Positions 41,401-51,917 of a stretch of DNA of 64,000 nucleotides are shown piece after piece. The stretch is taken from assembly GCA_963575745.1 (NCBI GenBank), contig CAUYUJ010010424.1, positions 1 to 64,000 of the forward strand, given 5' to 3'. Position 1 is the first letter of the stretch. Each line of letters opens with the position of its first letter. The notes below the pieces were generated by a model. The model was not told the origin of the DNA, made no database searches, and saw only the letters and a program-made list of their open reading frames with translations. This DNA is from Prorocentrum cordatum (lineage: Eukaryota; Sar; Dinophyceae; Prorocentrales; Prorocentraceae). A program made the translations under genes and the position numbers.

Positions 41401-41784
41401 GACATCTGGCACGCGTGCGGGTCTGTCAGAGTCTGCGGACTGGCGTAAGCTTCATGACTATATGATCACGTGCACGCGTATGGAACGCGTCTGGCTGCGC
41501 CGTGGCGCAGATTGGTTGACGGCCGCTTGCGCGTGTGATATGGGTGTGGTCACGACATGTATGCACACACCGAACGAACATGATTCACATACACGCATCA
41601 CGGACAATGTGTGGCATTGTGCGCAACGCCGCGTATGTTGAAACACAAGTTTCTTCAGCAGATGCACGACTTGGTGTCGATCGAGTCGACGAGCCTCATC
41701 GGGAAGGAGCGCTGCATCGAGAAGCTGCGCGAATTCCAGACGACGGGCCAGGCGGTCGTCACGGCGCTGGGGGGCGCGGCCGGG
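38478..41784 (+). CDS. Gene X, copy A: multi-exon dinoflagellate-type protein, last exon lost
   Basis: Exons: ~38478-38595 (VATAPKEVIGKSAKAKGKAK, Lys-rich); ~38725-38823 (PTEIAPCNKGAAALAEKASG, LTPDQKIELFRR); 39036-39165 (REGDPEDLRQLKAIFSADEL, RKLYGRFRTARQYNQ); 39557-39784 (76 codons, STWMSQKQLYDKYGESEAEE); 40108-40210 (VRPHPKNPRRKQYLDQVDSF, KRPVQRSKTTKALL); 40599-40677; 40968-41161 (acidic, then RGG-rich); 41659-41784 (QMHDLVSIESTSLIGKERCI). Phases agree for exons 4-5, 6-7 and 7-8. From memory, exons 2-5 resemble an uncharacterised family common in dinoflagellate protein sets (W-[MI]-S-x-K-Q-x-L with YGE). Lys-rich and RGG parts suggest nucleic-acid binding. The exon 3 donor is GC (39166). 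Copy A lacks the 14 bp with the exon 7 donor and has no last exon, so it is probably non-functional. Confidence 0.65.
40968..41161 (+). CDS. Gene X copy A, acidic plus RGG exon
   Basis: 194 nt, the same length as its partner 46166-46359. It reads DALGADDAGDADDEEDGGNK, then RGRSSKVRGSTAGRGSGGRG, GRGGRGRSRSSGGQRPT. RGG/RG boxes commonly bind RNA or are arginine-methylated. The GT donor (GTGAAC) seen in copy B is deleted here with 11 further bases. Confidence 0.65.
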
Positions 41785-42673
41785 GTTCCCAACCGTGCTG
41801 GCAAGGACCGCGTTCCTGTGTCCGAGAGTTGTTTGCAGCTCGTTGTGGTGCCATCGACGGGCTGAGATCGATTCGGGAGGCTGTTTGAGATATCCTGTAG
41901 CCCGATTGGGATTTGGGATAGCCCGTTTGAGGCCGCTCGAGAGAATCGATATTCGGGTAGGCTGTTTTTCGAAGATACTTTCCCTGCCTACGCCCGATTG
42001 GGAATTTGCGGATTGAGCCCGTTTGAAGGCGCTGCTCGAGGAGAACCTTCGAGTATGCAACTCGGCGGTGCAAACGGGGCCACGGTCGGGCCATCACAGA
42101 GAACGAGCCCCGACGGGGTTCGATCAAGCGATGCCGAACTTGCCTCTGGTGTTGCACTAAGTGTTTTCTGTGCCTGCCTACGGCACGACCGTGGCGGCAT
42201 GCGATGTCGCCAGAAATGAAATTCAGCGCACCCGACCAGTGGCACACCAATGTCCCATGGGTGCAAGCGCGTATACACAATTGGGTACACACGGATGCAC
42301 CTACACGCGTCCACCCATCACATGCAAATATACCAATGCACGCACGCGTGCATACAGCGACTCACAACCACATGCACCCCACCCACATGTACGCACATAA
42401 CTGCAGATATGTTCACACGTGCACCCACATGCAACACCTCCACCACCGCGTGTATACCATAACTGCACGGGCGATGGAGTTCGCGGGTGTGCATGACGAT
42501 AGGTATGGGGCTTCGGGCTTGATCATCACACTGTAGGGGTGCCATCTGATCAGGTGTGGGGGCGCATGTGCAGAATGGCATGCGCCCCCCCCCCCCCCCC
42601 CCCCCCCACCCCCACCTTCGGACGCGCCGCTGGCATTTCGGCAGAAGCTGCTAGGCAAGTGTTTTGTCTCACG

Positions 42674-43788
42674 ATGCCTCGGCGGAAGAGGCGCCGCAGC
42701 GATGATGCAGGCGCAGACCGCGATGCCGCGCACTCGTGGGATGAGCCAGCTCTGTCCGAGCAGGTGTCAGATCTTCTGGTGGACTGGGCGTGGGGCAAGA
42801 TCCCAGCTGTACAAGTGCAAAAGAGGTTACACGCATCGCTGAAGGACGGGGCCACGTGTCCCGAGGTAGCCGGTCTGGCGAAGCTTGGTGGATATGGACG
42901 CTGCCCCCAAAACATACATAGGAATCTGACTCGTAAGTTCCTCAGCGACATGCATATGCCGCACCCGCAATCCCTGGTCGTTGTAGCCACGAACCCCCGT
43001 ACTACGAAACCGTGCCATCCACGGGTGGACATGCTATTGCCTCACGATTGGTTCTCTCACTTGTTTCACCACTACCGTGACGAGTTTTGGCGGCTATTTG
43101 CAATTTCAGATGTCGAGACTTTCTGGATTGGCGCGAGCAGGTTCGGGGTTCGATATTTGGAAATTGTGTGATACCACCATGCAGCACTACGATTGCACGC
43201 GTATGCACTCTGCCGCATGGTCACGCGCATACCGAAATACTTCACGCGCGGGCGTACAGTATCATATGTATGCGCACGTCTGTCTACGTCGCAACATTGG
43301 CGTATTGTCATACACACGCCTCGAAGGGAATGGTCTCACGCATGCGTCTACCTTCATTTGTATCTCACCATGCACACACGCGCGCATACATATGACCATG
43401 TGGCTGCAGTACGCGTGCCACGCACCATTTCCAATGTCTTGCAGGCATGCTCCCAAATTGAGAGGCCACCCCGTGTGGTCCAAGCCCTCCTACAACAAGT
43501 GGATGGTTCCGTTGCGGGTCCATGGGGATGGGGCCGAGTTTGTATCTCGGGGCAGTTTGACTACAATCAGTATGTCGTCTCTCATGTGCGTGGGAACGAC
43601 TAGGTCCATTACTCTATTCTTGGCGTCGTGGCCCCTGAGCTGCACGACACCGCACGACACGTGGCATGATATTTGGGAAATGCTGTGCTGGTCCTTTACC
43701 GCTCTGTTTGAAGGCCGCCACCCTGCGCGCGATCGCAAGGCTTCGCCGCGACCTCGCCATCCGACGCGCGAGGGTGGGGTGTGGGGGG
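42674..43788 (+). CDS. Gene Y, copy A: HGDG-family protein, 5' part (runs into gap)
   Basis: Exon 1 is 42674-43140: ATG in CTCACGATGCC, product MPRRKRRRSDDAGADRDAAH (nuclear-localisation-like start), then QVSDLLVDWAWGKIPAVQVQ, GRCPQNIHRNLTRKFLSDMH and DWFSHLFHHYRDEFWRLFAI. Exon 2 from 43445 joins in phase 2 with a GCAG acceptor: HAPKLRGHPVWSKPSYNKWM, VPLRVHGDGAEFVSRGSLTT, ISMSSLMCVG, DIWEMLCWSFTALFEGRHPA. Intron 304 bp. Both exons are open. The rest of the gene is presumably in or lost at the 100-N gap. From memory this belongs to a large uncharacterised dinoflagellate family with an HGDG motif; unverified. Confidence 0.7.
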
Positions 43789-43888
43789 NNNNNNNNNNNN
43801 NNNNNNNNNNNNNNNNNNNNNNNNNNNNNNNNNNNNNNNNNNNNNNNNNNNNNNNNNNNNNNNNNNNNNNNNNNNNNNNNNNNNNNNN
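43789..43888. other. Assembly gap of 100 N
   Basis: Exactly 100 N, the usual placeholder for a scaffold join of unknown size. It sits at a G-rich run that in unit B is a long poly-G/GGGA tract (49245-49283), so it probably reflects a sequencing block. Missing sequence may include the rest of Y copy A and the first exon of X copy B. Confidence 0.99.
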
Positions 43889-46800
43889 CTTCGTCGCCCT
43901 GCTGCTGCGCCGCCAGCGGAGATCGCCCCGCGCAACAAGGGGACCGCGGTGCTCGCGCAGATGGCCAGTGGCTTGACCGTCGATCAGAAGATCGAGCTCT
44001 TCAGGCGCCGCGTAGAAGGAGGATGAGGATGATGAGGATATTGAGGGACATACTGGCGATGATGATGACGGTGTATTAAGTGGAGACTGTCGAAGATGAG
44101 ACGAACATGGGATGATGAGGGACCGATGCTGAGCATGGGAGGGTTGAGGAGGACGTTGAGGAGAATACGATCGTACTGACGATGTTCGGTTGCCGTTTTG
44201 ACATGCAATAACACCGCTGCCAGGCGCGTGGGCGACCCCGGGGACTTGCGGCAGCTCAAGGCGATCTTCACGGCGGACGAGCCCCGCAAGCTCTACGGGC
44301 GCTTCCGCACGGCTCGCCAGTACAACCAGGGCGTGGCGACCAAGTATGACCAGGTTTCGTGTTCAATTATAGTACAGGTTCACACGGTTGTGGGGTGTGG
44401 TGACACGCTGTAATGCTGATGCCGAGATGCATGCTGTGCGAGTGTGCATGGGTGCGGCTCATATGGCCTCCAGGGGTCTCCAGACTGGCTCCAGGGGGAT
44501 GTCCGACGCCCAGATGTCGTCCAGGATACCTTCAGGGCGCCTGCAGGAGGGTAACGAGGATCCGGATGAGGAAGACAAGGATGATGATGAAGATGGACGG
44601 CTGATGGACGGTAAAAGGCGGATCGGTGGTGGATGGAGGAGACGGCATGCGGGGTGATGAGGGGGAGGAGGAGGGCGAGGCGTACGCGGATGGTGATGAC
44701 GTTGAGGATGATGAGGGTGAGGGGATCGATCCCCTCCGAAGGTGGCGAACGACAAGACGTCCAAGGGTGGGGCCAAGCGGGCCGCATCGGTCATGCTGGT
44801 GGCCTGGCTGGTGGACCCAGAGATGGACGAGCTGTTCTGGGACGTGGCCCAGGGCATATCGTACAGCGAGGGCGTCACCAGCGAGTCCACATGGATGTCG
44901 CAGAAACAGCTGTGCGACAAGTACGGGGAGAGCGACGCGGAGGAGATGATAGATCAAGGGCTGGTGCAGGTTCCGAGTGCTCGCGCCTCCTGTCCTCTAC
45001 ACGCCCTTTGTATCGCTCTCAGCGTCCTTGGTATTCGTCTCCAAGTCGTCAGCCGCCTCGCGCGCACCCCTCACCCATATCCTCATCCCACTCATCATTA
45101 TCCTCCTCATCCGTTCCTCATCCTCCTCGTCCTCCGTTCGTCCTCCTCATCCTCATCCTCATCATCTTTCCCCCCCCCCTCCTCCTCATCCTCCGTATCG
45201 GTGTCCTCCTCCTTCTCCTCCTCCTCCCCCTCCTACCTCCGCATCATCCGCCTCGACCTGTTCCTCCTCTCCCTCATCGTCCTCCTCCTCGGGTCAGGCC
45301 GCGTCCGAAGAACCCGCGACGGAAGCGGTGCCTGGGCCAGGTCGACAGCTTCAAGCGCTCGGTGCAGCGCAGCAAGACGACGAAGGCCCTTCTCGGTAAT
45401 CCACGCCATGCGTACCCGATATATGGTTTCCAATTTCGTTACTTAGGTGCCCCTCTCTTCCTGGCACAGTGGCCCCTGGCCGTCTGGTATGTTCATGTGC
45501 ACCCCTGGCGCCCTTTTCCTTCTGAAATAGCAATGACGTCCCCTGGTCCCTGGAACCTAGGGCGGCATTCCCAAACCGGTGCATCGTTGCCGTTCGATTG
45601 CGAAGATGAGAATGGTGATGTGGCGGCTGGATCAGGGTGATTACGATTAGGCTTGGGATGAGTATGAGGGTGGGTAGGATAAGGTAAGGATGCGGGCGAT
45701 GTGTAGGGTGGTGATGCCGATGCTGGTGTGTAGGATGAGGGCGTAATAATGACGATGCTTCGCTATCGAACCGCCCGACCCAGGCATCTGGCAGGAGAGC
45801 CGCCAGCCAGGGCCAATACGGCATGCTCGCCGACTCGCTGGCCAGGGTCGGCATGCAGGACTGCGCTCGCGCAGGTTCTCACCGATTCGCAACCGAAGCG
45901 TCTGACAACTCTCTGTCGTCGGCGGCTCACGGGTTTGATGTCTCTTGCCTTCGCCCATTGCCATCGTGCCCAATCCTCGTCCATCATCTCTTCCCCCACC
46001 CGCGCCATCCTTCCCATTGCCTCCCCCGCATTCCTACTACCCCGCGTCCGATTCGCCAGCCTATCGGCCTAACCAATTTCAGGTGGTGCGCGTTCTTTCG
46101 GAGGAGGTCGCGTGATAGTAGTGTCCGATTGGCCGTTGCTGCCCCCCCCCCCCCTTGCAAGCCAGGCTCGTTCCGCGCCGTTGGCCTGGGCGCCCTCGGC
46201 GTGGACGACGCTGGCGACGCCGACGACGAGGAGGGCGGCGGCAACAAGCGTGGTCGCAGCAGCAAGGGCCGCGGCTCCACTGCTGGCCGTGGCAGCGGCG
46301 GCAGGGGCGGCCGCGGCGGCAGGGGCCGCGGCCGCGGCAGCGGCGGCCAGCGCCCAACGGTGAACCAGGATCGCAGTTTCCCCATACGATGATGATGCAT
46401 GACGTTGAACCCCCTTGCGCACATCGAACTGTTTGTTTCGTTTGGGACATCCTGGACGAATTGCGTGTTTTGCTTGAGACATGCTCTACGATGTGTGTAT
46501 CGCGCTTGAAACGTCATCGACCAGTTGTATGTCTCGCTTGAGACATCCGTGGTGCAGTGATTGGTTCGCGTGATGCATGTGGAATGCTGGCGAGGATTAC
46601 GGTGATTCGGACATCTGGCACGCGTGCGGGTCTGTCAGAGTCTGCGGACTGGCGTAAGCCTCATGACTGTATGATCACGTGCACGCGTATGAAACGCGTC
46701 TGGCTGCGCCGTGGTGCAGATTGGTTGACGGTCGCGTGCGCGCGTGATATGGGTGTGGTCACGACATGTATGCACACACCGAACGAACATGATTCACATA

Positions 46801-47453
46801 CACGCATCACGGACAATGTGTGGCATTGTGCGCAACGCCGCGCATGCTGAAACAATTTTCTTCAGCAGATGCACGAGTTGGTGTCGATCGAGTCGACGAG
46901 CCTCATCGGGAAGGAGCACTGCATCGAGAAGCTGCGCGAATTCCAGACGACGGGCCAGGCGGTCGTCGCGCTGGGGGGCGCGGTCGGGGTTGGGTTCTCA
47001 ACCACGCTGGCAAGGACCGCATTTCTGTGTCCGAGAGTTGTTTGCAGCGCGTTGTGTTACCATCTACGGGCTGAGATCGATTCGGGAGGCTGTTTGAGAT
47101 ATCCTGTAGCCCGATTGGGATCTGGGGTCGCCCGTTTGAGGCCGCTCGAGAGAATCGATATCGACTCGGGGTACGGACTACGTTTCATATTCCGTTTGGT
47201 TCGATGTTACGTTTCGCTCCATCACGAGCGACTCCGAACGTGTATCGAGCATGTTTCGTCTGTCGCGTGTCAAACACATATCTAGAACACGTCCAACGCC
47301 AAGAAGGTCAGCGTCCGCCTCCAGAAGAGCCTCGGGGACGCGAACTTGTGTTTGATGGAGCCCGACGGCGAATCGCCCCAGTCGCTGAAGAGGCTGACGG
47401 TGCTCTTCAAGAAGCACTTCCAGGATGTGGTCGGCCTGGACCTTCTGCACTAA
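43889..47453 (+). CDS. Gene X, copy B: multi-exon, with terminal exon
   Basis: Exons matching copy A: ~43911-44012 (PAEIAPRNKGTAVLAQMASG); 44224-44353 (RVGDPGDLRQLKAIFTADEP; donor GT at 44354 where copy A has GC); 44742-44969 (76 codons); 45293-45395; 45795-45874; 46166-46359 (acidic + RGG; donor GTGAAC); 46866-46988 (41 codons, one Thr codon fewer than A); 47286-47453 (terminal). Phases 6-7, 7-8 and 8-9 agree. The acceptor before exon 5 is GG instead of AG (45291-45292), and exon 6 is one base longer than in A, so this copy may also be impaired. The 5' end is in the gap. Substitutions between copies keep exons open, which supports past selection for coding. Confidence 0.65.
46166..46359 (+). 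CDS. Gene X copy B, acidic plus RGG exon
   Basis: Reads GALGVDDAGDADDEEGGGNK, RGRSSKGRGSTAGRGSGGRG, GRGGRGRGRGSGGQRPT, followed by a GTGAAC donor. Richer in RG dipeptides than copy A (two Ser-containing steps have become Gly). It begins after a poly-C tract and CCAG. Confidence 0.65.
47286..47453 (+). CDS. Gene X copy B, terminal exon
   Basis: After TATCTAG the exon reads NTSNAKKVSVRLQKSLGDAN, LCLMEPDGESPQSLKRLTVL, FKKHFQDVVGLDLLH and stops at TAA (47451-47453): 55 residues, phase 0 with the preceding exon (46988). Normal composition and strong GC3 bias. Absent from unit A, where ~130 bp of unrelated sequence stands in its place. Confidence 0.65.
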   Translation, partial: NTSNAKKVSVRLQKSLGDANLCLMEPDGESPQSLKRLTVLFKKHFQDVVGLDLLH

Positions 47454-49138
47454 GTAACGGGGCGGGCCTGCGAGGCCACCGCACCAGAGGCAACTTGGCA
47501 TAAGTGCCTACTTTGAAACATACGGGTCCAAAGCGGCCCCGCACGGGGCCACGTGTTTTTTTGTGCACGGTCGGGTCATCACAGAGAACGAGCCCCGACG
47601 GGGTTCGATCAAGCGATGCCGAAATTGCCTCTGGTGTTACACTAACGTGTTTTCAGTGCCTGCCTGCGGCACGGACCGTGGCGGCATGCGATGTCGCCAG
47701 AAATGCAGCGCACCCGACCAGTGGCACACCAATGTCCCATGGGGTGCAAGCACGTATACACAATTGGGTACACACGGGTACACCTACACGCATCCATCCA
47801 TCACATACAAATATACCAATGCACGCACGCGTGCATACAGCGACACTCACAACCACATGCGCACACCCACATGTACGCACATAAATGCAGACATGTTCAC
47901 ACGTGCACCCACATGCAACACCTTCACCACCGCGTGTATACCATAACTGCACGGGCGATGGAGTTCGCGGGTGTGCATGACGATAGGTATGGGGCTTCGG
48001 GGCTTGACCATCACACTGTAGGGTGCCATCTGGATCAGGGGTGAGGGTGCATGTGCAGAGTGGCATGCGTCACCCCTCCACCTTCGGACACACCGCTGGC
48101 ATTTCGGCAGAAGCTGCTGGGCGCGTGTTTTGTCTCACGATGCCTCGGCGGAAGAGGCGCCGCAGCGATGATGCAGGCGCAGACAGCGATGCCGCGCACT
48201 CGTGGGATGAGCCAGCTCTGTCCGGGCAGGTGCCAGATCTTCTGGTGGACTGGGCGCGGGGCAATATCCCAACTGTACAAGTGCAAAAGAGGTTACGCGC
48301 ATCGCTGATGGACGGGGCCACGTGTCCCGAGGTAGCCGAGTTGGCGAAGCATGGTGGACATGGACGCTGCCCCCAAACTATACATAGGGATCTGACTCGT
48401 ACGTTCCTCAGCGACATGCATATGCCGCACCCGCAATCCCTGGTCGGTGTAGCCACGAACCCCCGTACTACGAAACCGTGCCATCCACGGGTGGACATGC
48501 CATTGCCTCACGATTGGTTCTCTCACTTGTTCCACCACTACCGTGACGAGTTTTGGCGGCTATTTGCAATTTCAGATGTCGAGACGTTCTGGAGTGGCGC
48601 GAGCAGGTTCGGGGTTCGATCTTTGGAAACTGTGTGATACCACCATGCAGCACTACGGTTGCACGCGTATGCACTCTGCCGCATGATCACGTGCATACCG
48701 AAATACTTCACGCGCGGGCGTACAGTATCATATGTATGCGCACGTCTACGTCGCAACCTTGGCGTATTGCCATACACACGCCTCGAAGGGAATGGTCTCA
48801 CGCATGCGTCTACCTTCATTTGTATCTCACCATACACACACGCGCGCATACATATCACCATGTGGCTGCAGTACGCGTGCAATGCGCGATTTCCAACGTC
48901 TCGCAGTCATGATCCCAAATTGAGAGGCCACCCTGTGTGGCCCAAGCCCTCCTGCAACAAGTGGATGGTTCCGTTGCGGGTCCATGGGGATGGGGCCGAG
49001 TTTGTATCTCGGGATAGTTTGACTACAATCAGTATGTCGTCTCTCATGTGCGTGGGAACGGCTAGGTCCATTACTCCTCTATTCTTGGCGTCGTGGCCCC
49101 TGAGCTGCGCGACGCCGCCCGACACGTGGCATGAGATT

Positions 49139-49141
49139 TAG
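49139..49141 (+). other. Premature TAG in gene Y copy B
   Basis: Copy A reads GAT ATT TGG GAA; copy B reads GAG ATT TAG GAA. Downstream codons (EMLCWSFTALVEGRHPARDR) remain open and nearly identical to copy A, so the stop is recent or a base-calling error. Confidence 0.75.
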
Positions 49142-49354
49142 GAAATGCTGTGCTGGTCCTTTACCGCTCTGGTTGAAGGCCGCCACCCTGCGCGCGATCG
49201 CAAGGCTTCGCCGCGACCCCGCCATCCGACGCGCGAGGGCGGGGTGGGTGGGTGGGGGGGGGGGGGAGGGGAGGGGGGGGGGCGCGACCGACGTAAGGCC
49301 GACCGAAGGTTGGTAACACCTAGGATGCGGGAGGGCAAATGTAACGGATAGGTT

Positions 49355-49382
49355 GGGAGGGGGTGGTGGTGGTGGTGGTGGT
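49355..49382. repeat. (GGT)n in intron of gene Y
   Basis: GGTGGT triplets after a poly-G/GGGA tract (49245-49283), between exons 2 and 3. Confidence 0.85.
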
Positions 49383-50599
49383 GCCAGTTTCAACAGCCGA
49401 AATCAGTTGTTCGCCAATTCCCCCACGCGCGCGTGCATTAGGGAATGCGGTCTGGCGTGACAATGAGTTCGAGCGGGGCTCACAACGGTGACGGGATCGT
49501 GGAAAGTTGTTGTGCAGCGAGCAATGCCCGTTCAAAGCATTCATATATGGGATCCTGGGTGACCTGGATTTCTTTACCAAAGATTTCGGCATGCCGCGCA
49601 ACAACTGCAATGCATTCTGTTTCCGCTGTCGTGCAGGTCGCTCTCCGACAGCTCGTCCATGGACGAGTTTTACCCAGGTGGGCTTTTTATTTCACGCTTC
49701 CTCTCCCCTCGTCCAGCCTCGCGTTCTCTGTCTTGCTTCCGCCTGTTCTAGCCAAATCGCTTCGCGATAATAATACGGCATCCCCAGATTGGGCAGCCTG
49801 GACATTGGTCTACGATGGAGCGACGTGGCCCAACACTGGCTCATACGGATCATCCCGTATTCAGGTTGATTCCTGGGGTGACCCATTGGACGTTGTGCCT
49901 GGATCTTCTCCATGCGCTCGATCTCGGTGTAAGCCAGCACGTGATTGGGAACATGTTGTACGAGCTTGTGTACGAACGGGTAGGTGGTACCCCGAAAAAC
50001 ATTTTCCGATATATGCAGCCAGATCCACGACATTTACGATCGACGAGGCACGCAAAACCGAGTCACATACAACGGCTTTCGCACCGTCCCGCCTGACCAT
50101 GACCAACCATTCGGGCAATCATTGTAGGACCATCCCCTGAAACACCACACACGTCAAACATGCACGTGCGGCTTTGCAAAAAAAAAAAAACATCGGGTAA
50201 TAACGTGGTCTTAGCCTGTCGACGCTGAGCCAGGTTGTTCTCAGGCGTGGCGGATCATTTGGCTTGAAAATGTTTCTATCGGATCAGCGACACCCGCACT
50301 CTGATTTCCCGAAGTTGTCGAGCAGCATCAAAGCTGCTGAATGTCGAGCTCTGGCCCCTGTCATATCAGAGCTGCGTGCGCGGTACGACATTCCTGGGGA
50401 CGCGGGGTGGCGGTCACGCACGCTGTGCATCAGAAACCTAGTGCGATTCTACGACGCGTGCGACGGAGCAGGGGTGTTTCCTTCACCTAGCGAGCGCGGT
50501 CGCATGGCGAACGCAGCCAGGTCATGCCTTGCGCGTTACAGCTCATTGGCACGTGACGCGGCGAACTCGGAAAATGAAATGGAGCATCGTCAACAAATT

Positions 50600-50776
50600 G
50601 TTGACGCTTCGCGAATCCCCACCAGCCCATCTAGGAACGATGCCCAGAGGAATTGCCTGGATCAGGGAAGTGGACAGCACACAGAGGACGCCATTCTGAG
50701 ACATAGTGGAGTATCCTTAGCCATCTTGGAAGTACTCGTGGGCTCTCCCAGGCGCTCGTGGAGTCATTTTAACCAG

Positions 50777-50824
<48 letters not shown>

Positions 50825-51378
50825 AATAGGCCAACATGCGGGCAAAACCTTCGTGACAACAAATGTGCAGCATTCTCCTCGGGGTCCTTTGGGGCATCTT
50901 GTGTGCCTCTGGGGGGTCTCATGGGGCCCCCTGGGTGTCTATTGGGGGCCTCCTGGGTGTGCCTTGGGGGCCTCTTGGTGCCATCTTGGGGCCATATTGT
51001 GGCCTCTTGGGGCCTCCTGGGCGCTTCTTGGGGCCATCTTGGAGGATATCGATCAACCAAGATGGGAGCATTAATTAGCCCCCCCCCCCCCCAGGAGGCA
51101 AAAATGATGCCAACACCCTTGTGCAACCAATGGGTGTGGCTTCCTCACCGAGACCGTTTTGACATTCTCGCCGAGGCCTCTTGGATCATCTTGGGTGCCT
51201 CTGGGGGGGTCTCTTGGGGCCCCATAGCGGGTGTGGGAGCCTCCTGGGGGGGGCGTATTGGGGACCTATTGGGGGCATCTTGGGACCGTCATGCGACCTC
51301 TTGAGACCTCCTTGGCGCATCTTGGGGCCATCTTGAATGAGATCGACCAAACACGAGGGGGGGGGGGGGATTAATTAG

Positions 51379-51415
<37 letters not shown>

Positions 51416-51917
51416 ACACACACCCCACCCCACACCAGGATGCCACAATGGGGCCATCACCTAGTCAAACTAATGAGTTTGACTTCCTCGCCGAGACCGC
51501 TTTGGCATTTATCGCCGTGGCCAGTTGCATATCTTAGGTGCTACTGGCGGGGGGAGCTCTTGGGGGCATCGCTAGGGCCCCTGAGGCCATCTTGGGGCCA
51601 TTGGGTGCCATCTGGGGACATCTTGGGCGCTTCTTGGGACCGTTCCTGTATGAGATCTATCAACGGCGCGGGGAGCATTAATTAGCACTGCCCCCCCCCC
51701 CCCCCCCCCTCCCCCCCCCCCAGGAGGCCAAACATGGGGCCAACACCCGAGTGAACTCAATGAAGTGTGCTTTCTCGCCGAGGCCGTTTTGGACGCCCTG
51801 ACACCTCGCGGCCCCTCCCGTCCAGGTCCACGGGGAGGGGGTCGGGGGAGGGGTAAACCCTTTTCCGAAGGGGATGGAGGGGTGGAAGAGGACACCCCCT
51901 AAACCACCGACGCCCAG
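50600..51917 (+). mobile_element. Composite satellite element, copy 2 (last intron of gene Y)
   Basis: Begins GTTGACGCTTCGCGAATCCC, CACCAGCCCATC. ATTAATTAGC unit markers at 51070, 51370 and 51676 give units of about 300-306 bp, each followed by a poly-C run and CAGGAGGC. The conserved tail is CACCTCGCGGCCCCTCC, GGGTAAACCC, CCGAAGGGG and CCTAAACCACCGACGCCCAG, then coding resumes. AGGGCTGGTGGGATTCC just after the end is the inverse of GAATCCCCACCAGCCC near the start. Long poly-C tracts (50779-50822, 51380-51415) are expanded here. Confidence 0.8.

Larger units (their letters stand above)
38701..43788 (+). repeat. Tandem duplication, unit A (genes X and Y)
   Basis: Collinear with 43889-49260 from CTTCGTCGCCCTGCTGCTGC at the left to CGCATCCGACGCGCGAGGG-type sequence at the right, with scattered substitutions and small indels in introns and exons. 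The main difference is at about 41950-42080, where unit B has about 400 bp including the last exon of X. The right edge meets the assembly gap in a G-rich run. Confidence 0.93.
43889..49260 (+). repeat. Tandem duplication, unit B (genes X and Y)
   Basis: Second unit of the ~5.2-kb duplication, same orientation as unit A. It contains about 400 bp around 47160-47565 that unit A lacks, and continues past 49260 into the rest of gene Y, which in unit A is hidden by the gap. Confidence 0.93.

Noticed and set aside
43666-44079. ORFs translated through the N gap
   Set aside because: They join unrelated frames through 100 unknown bases.
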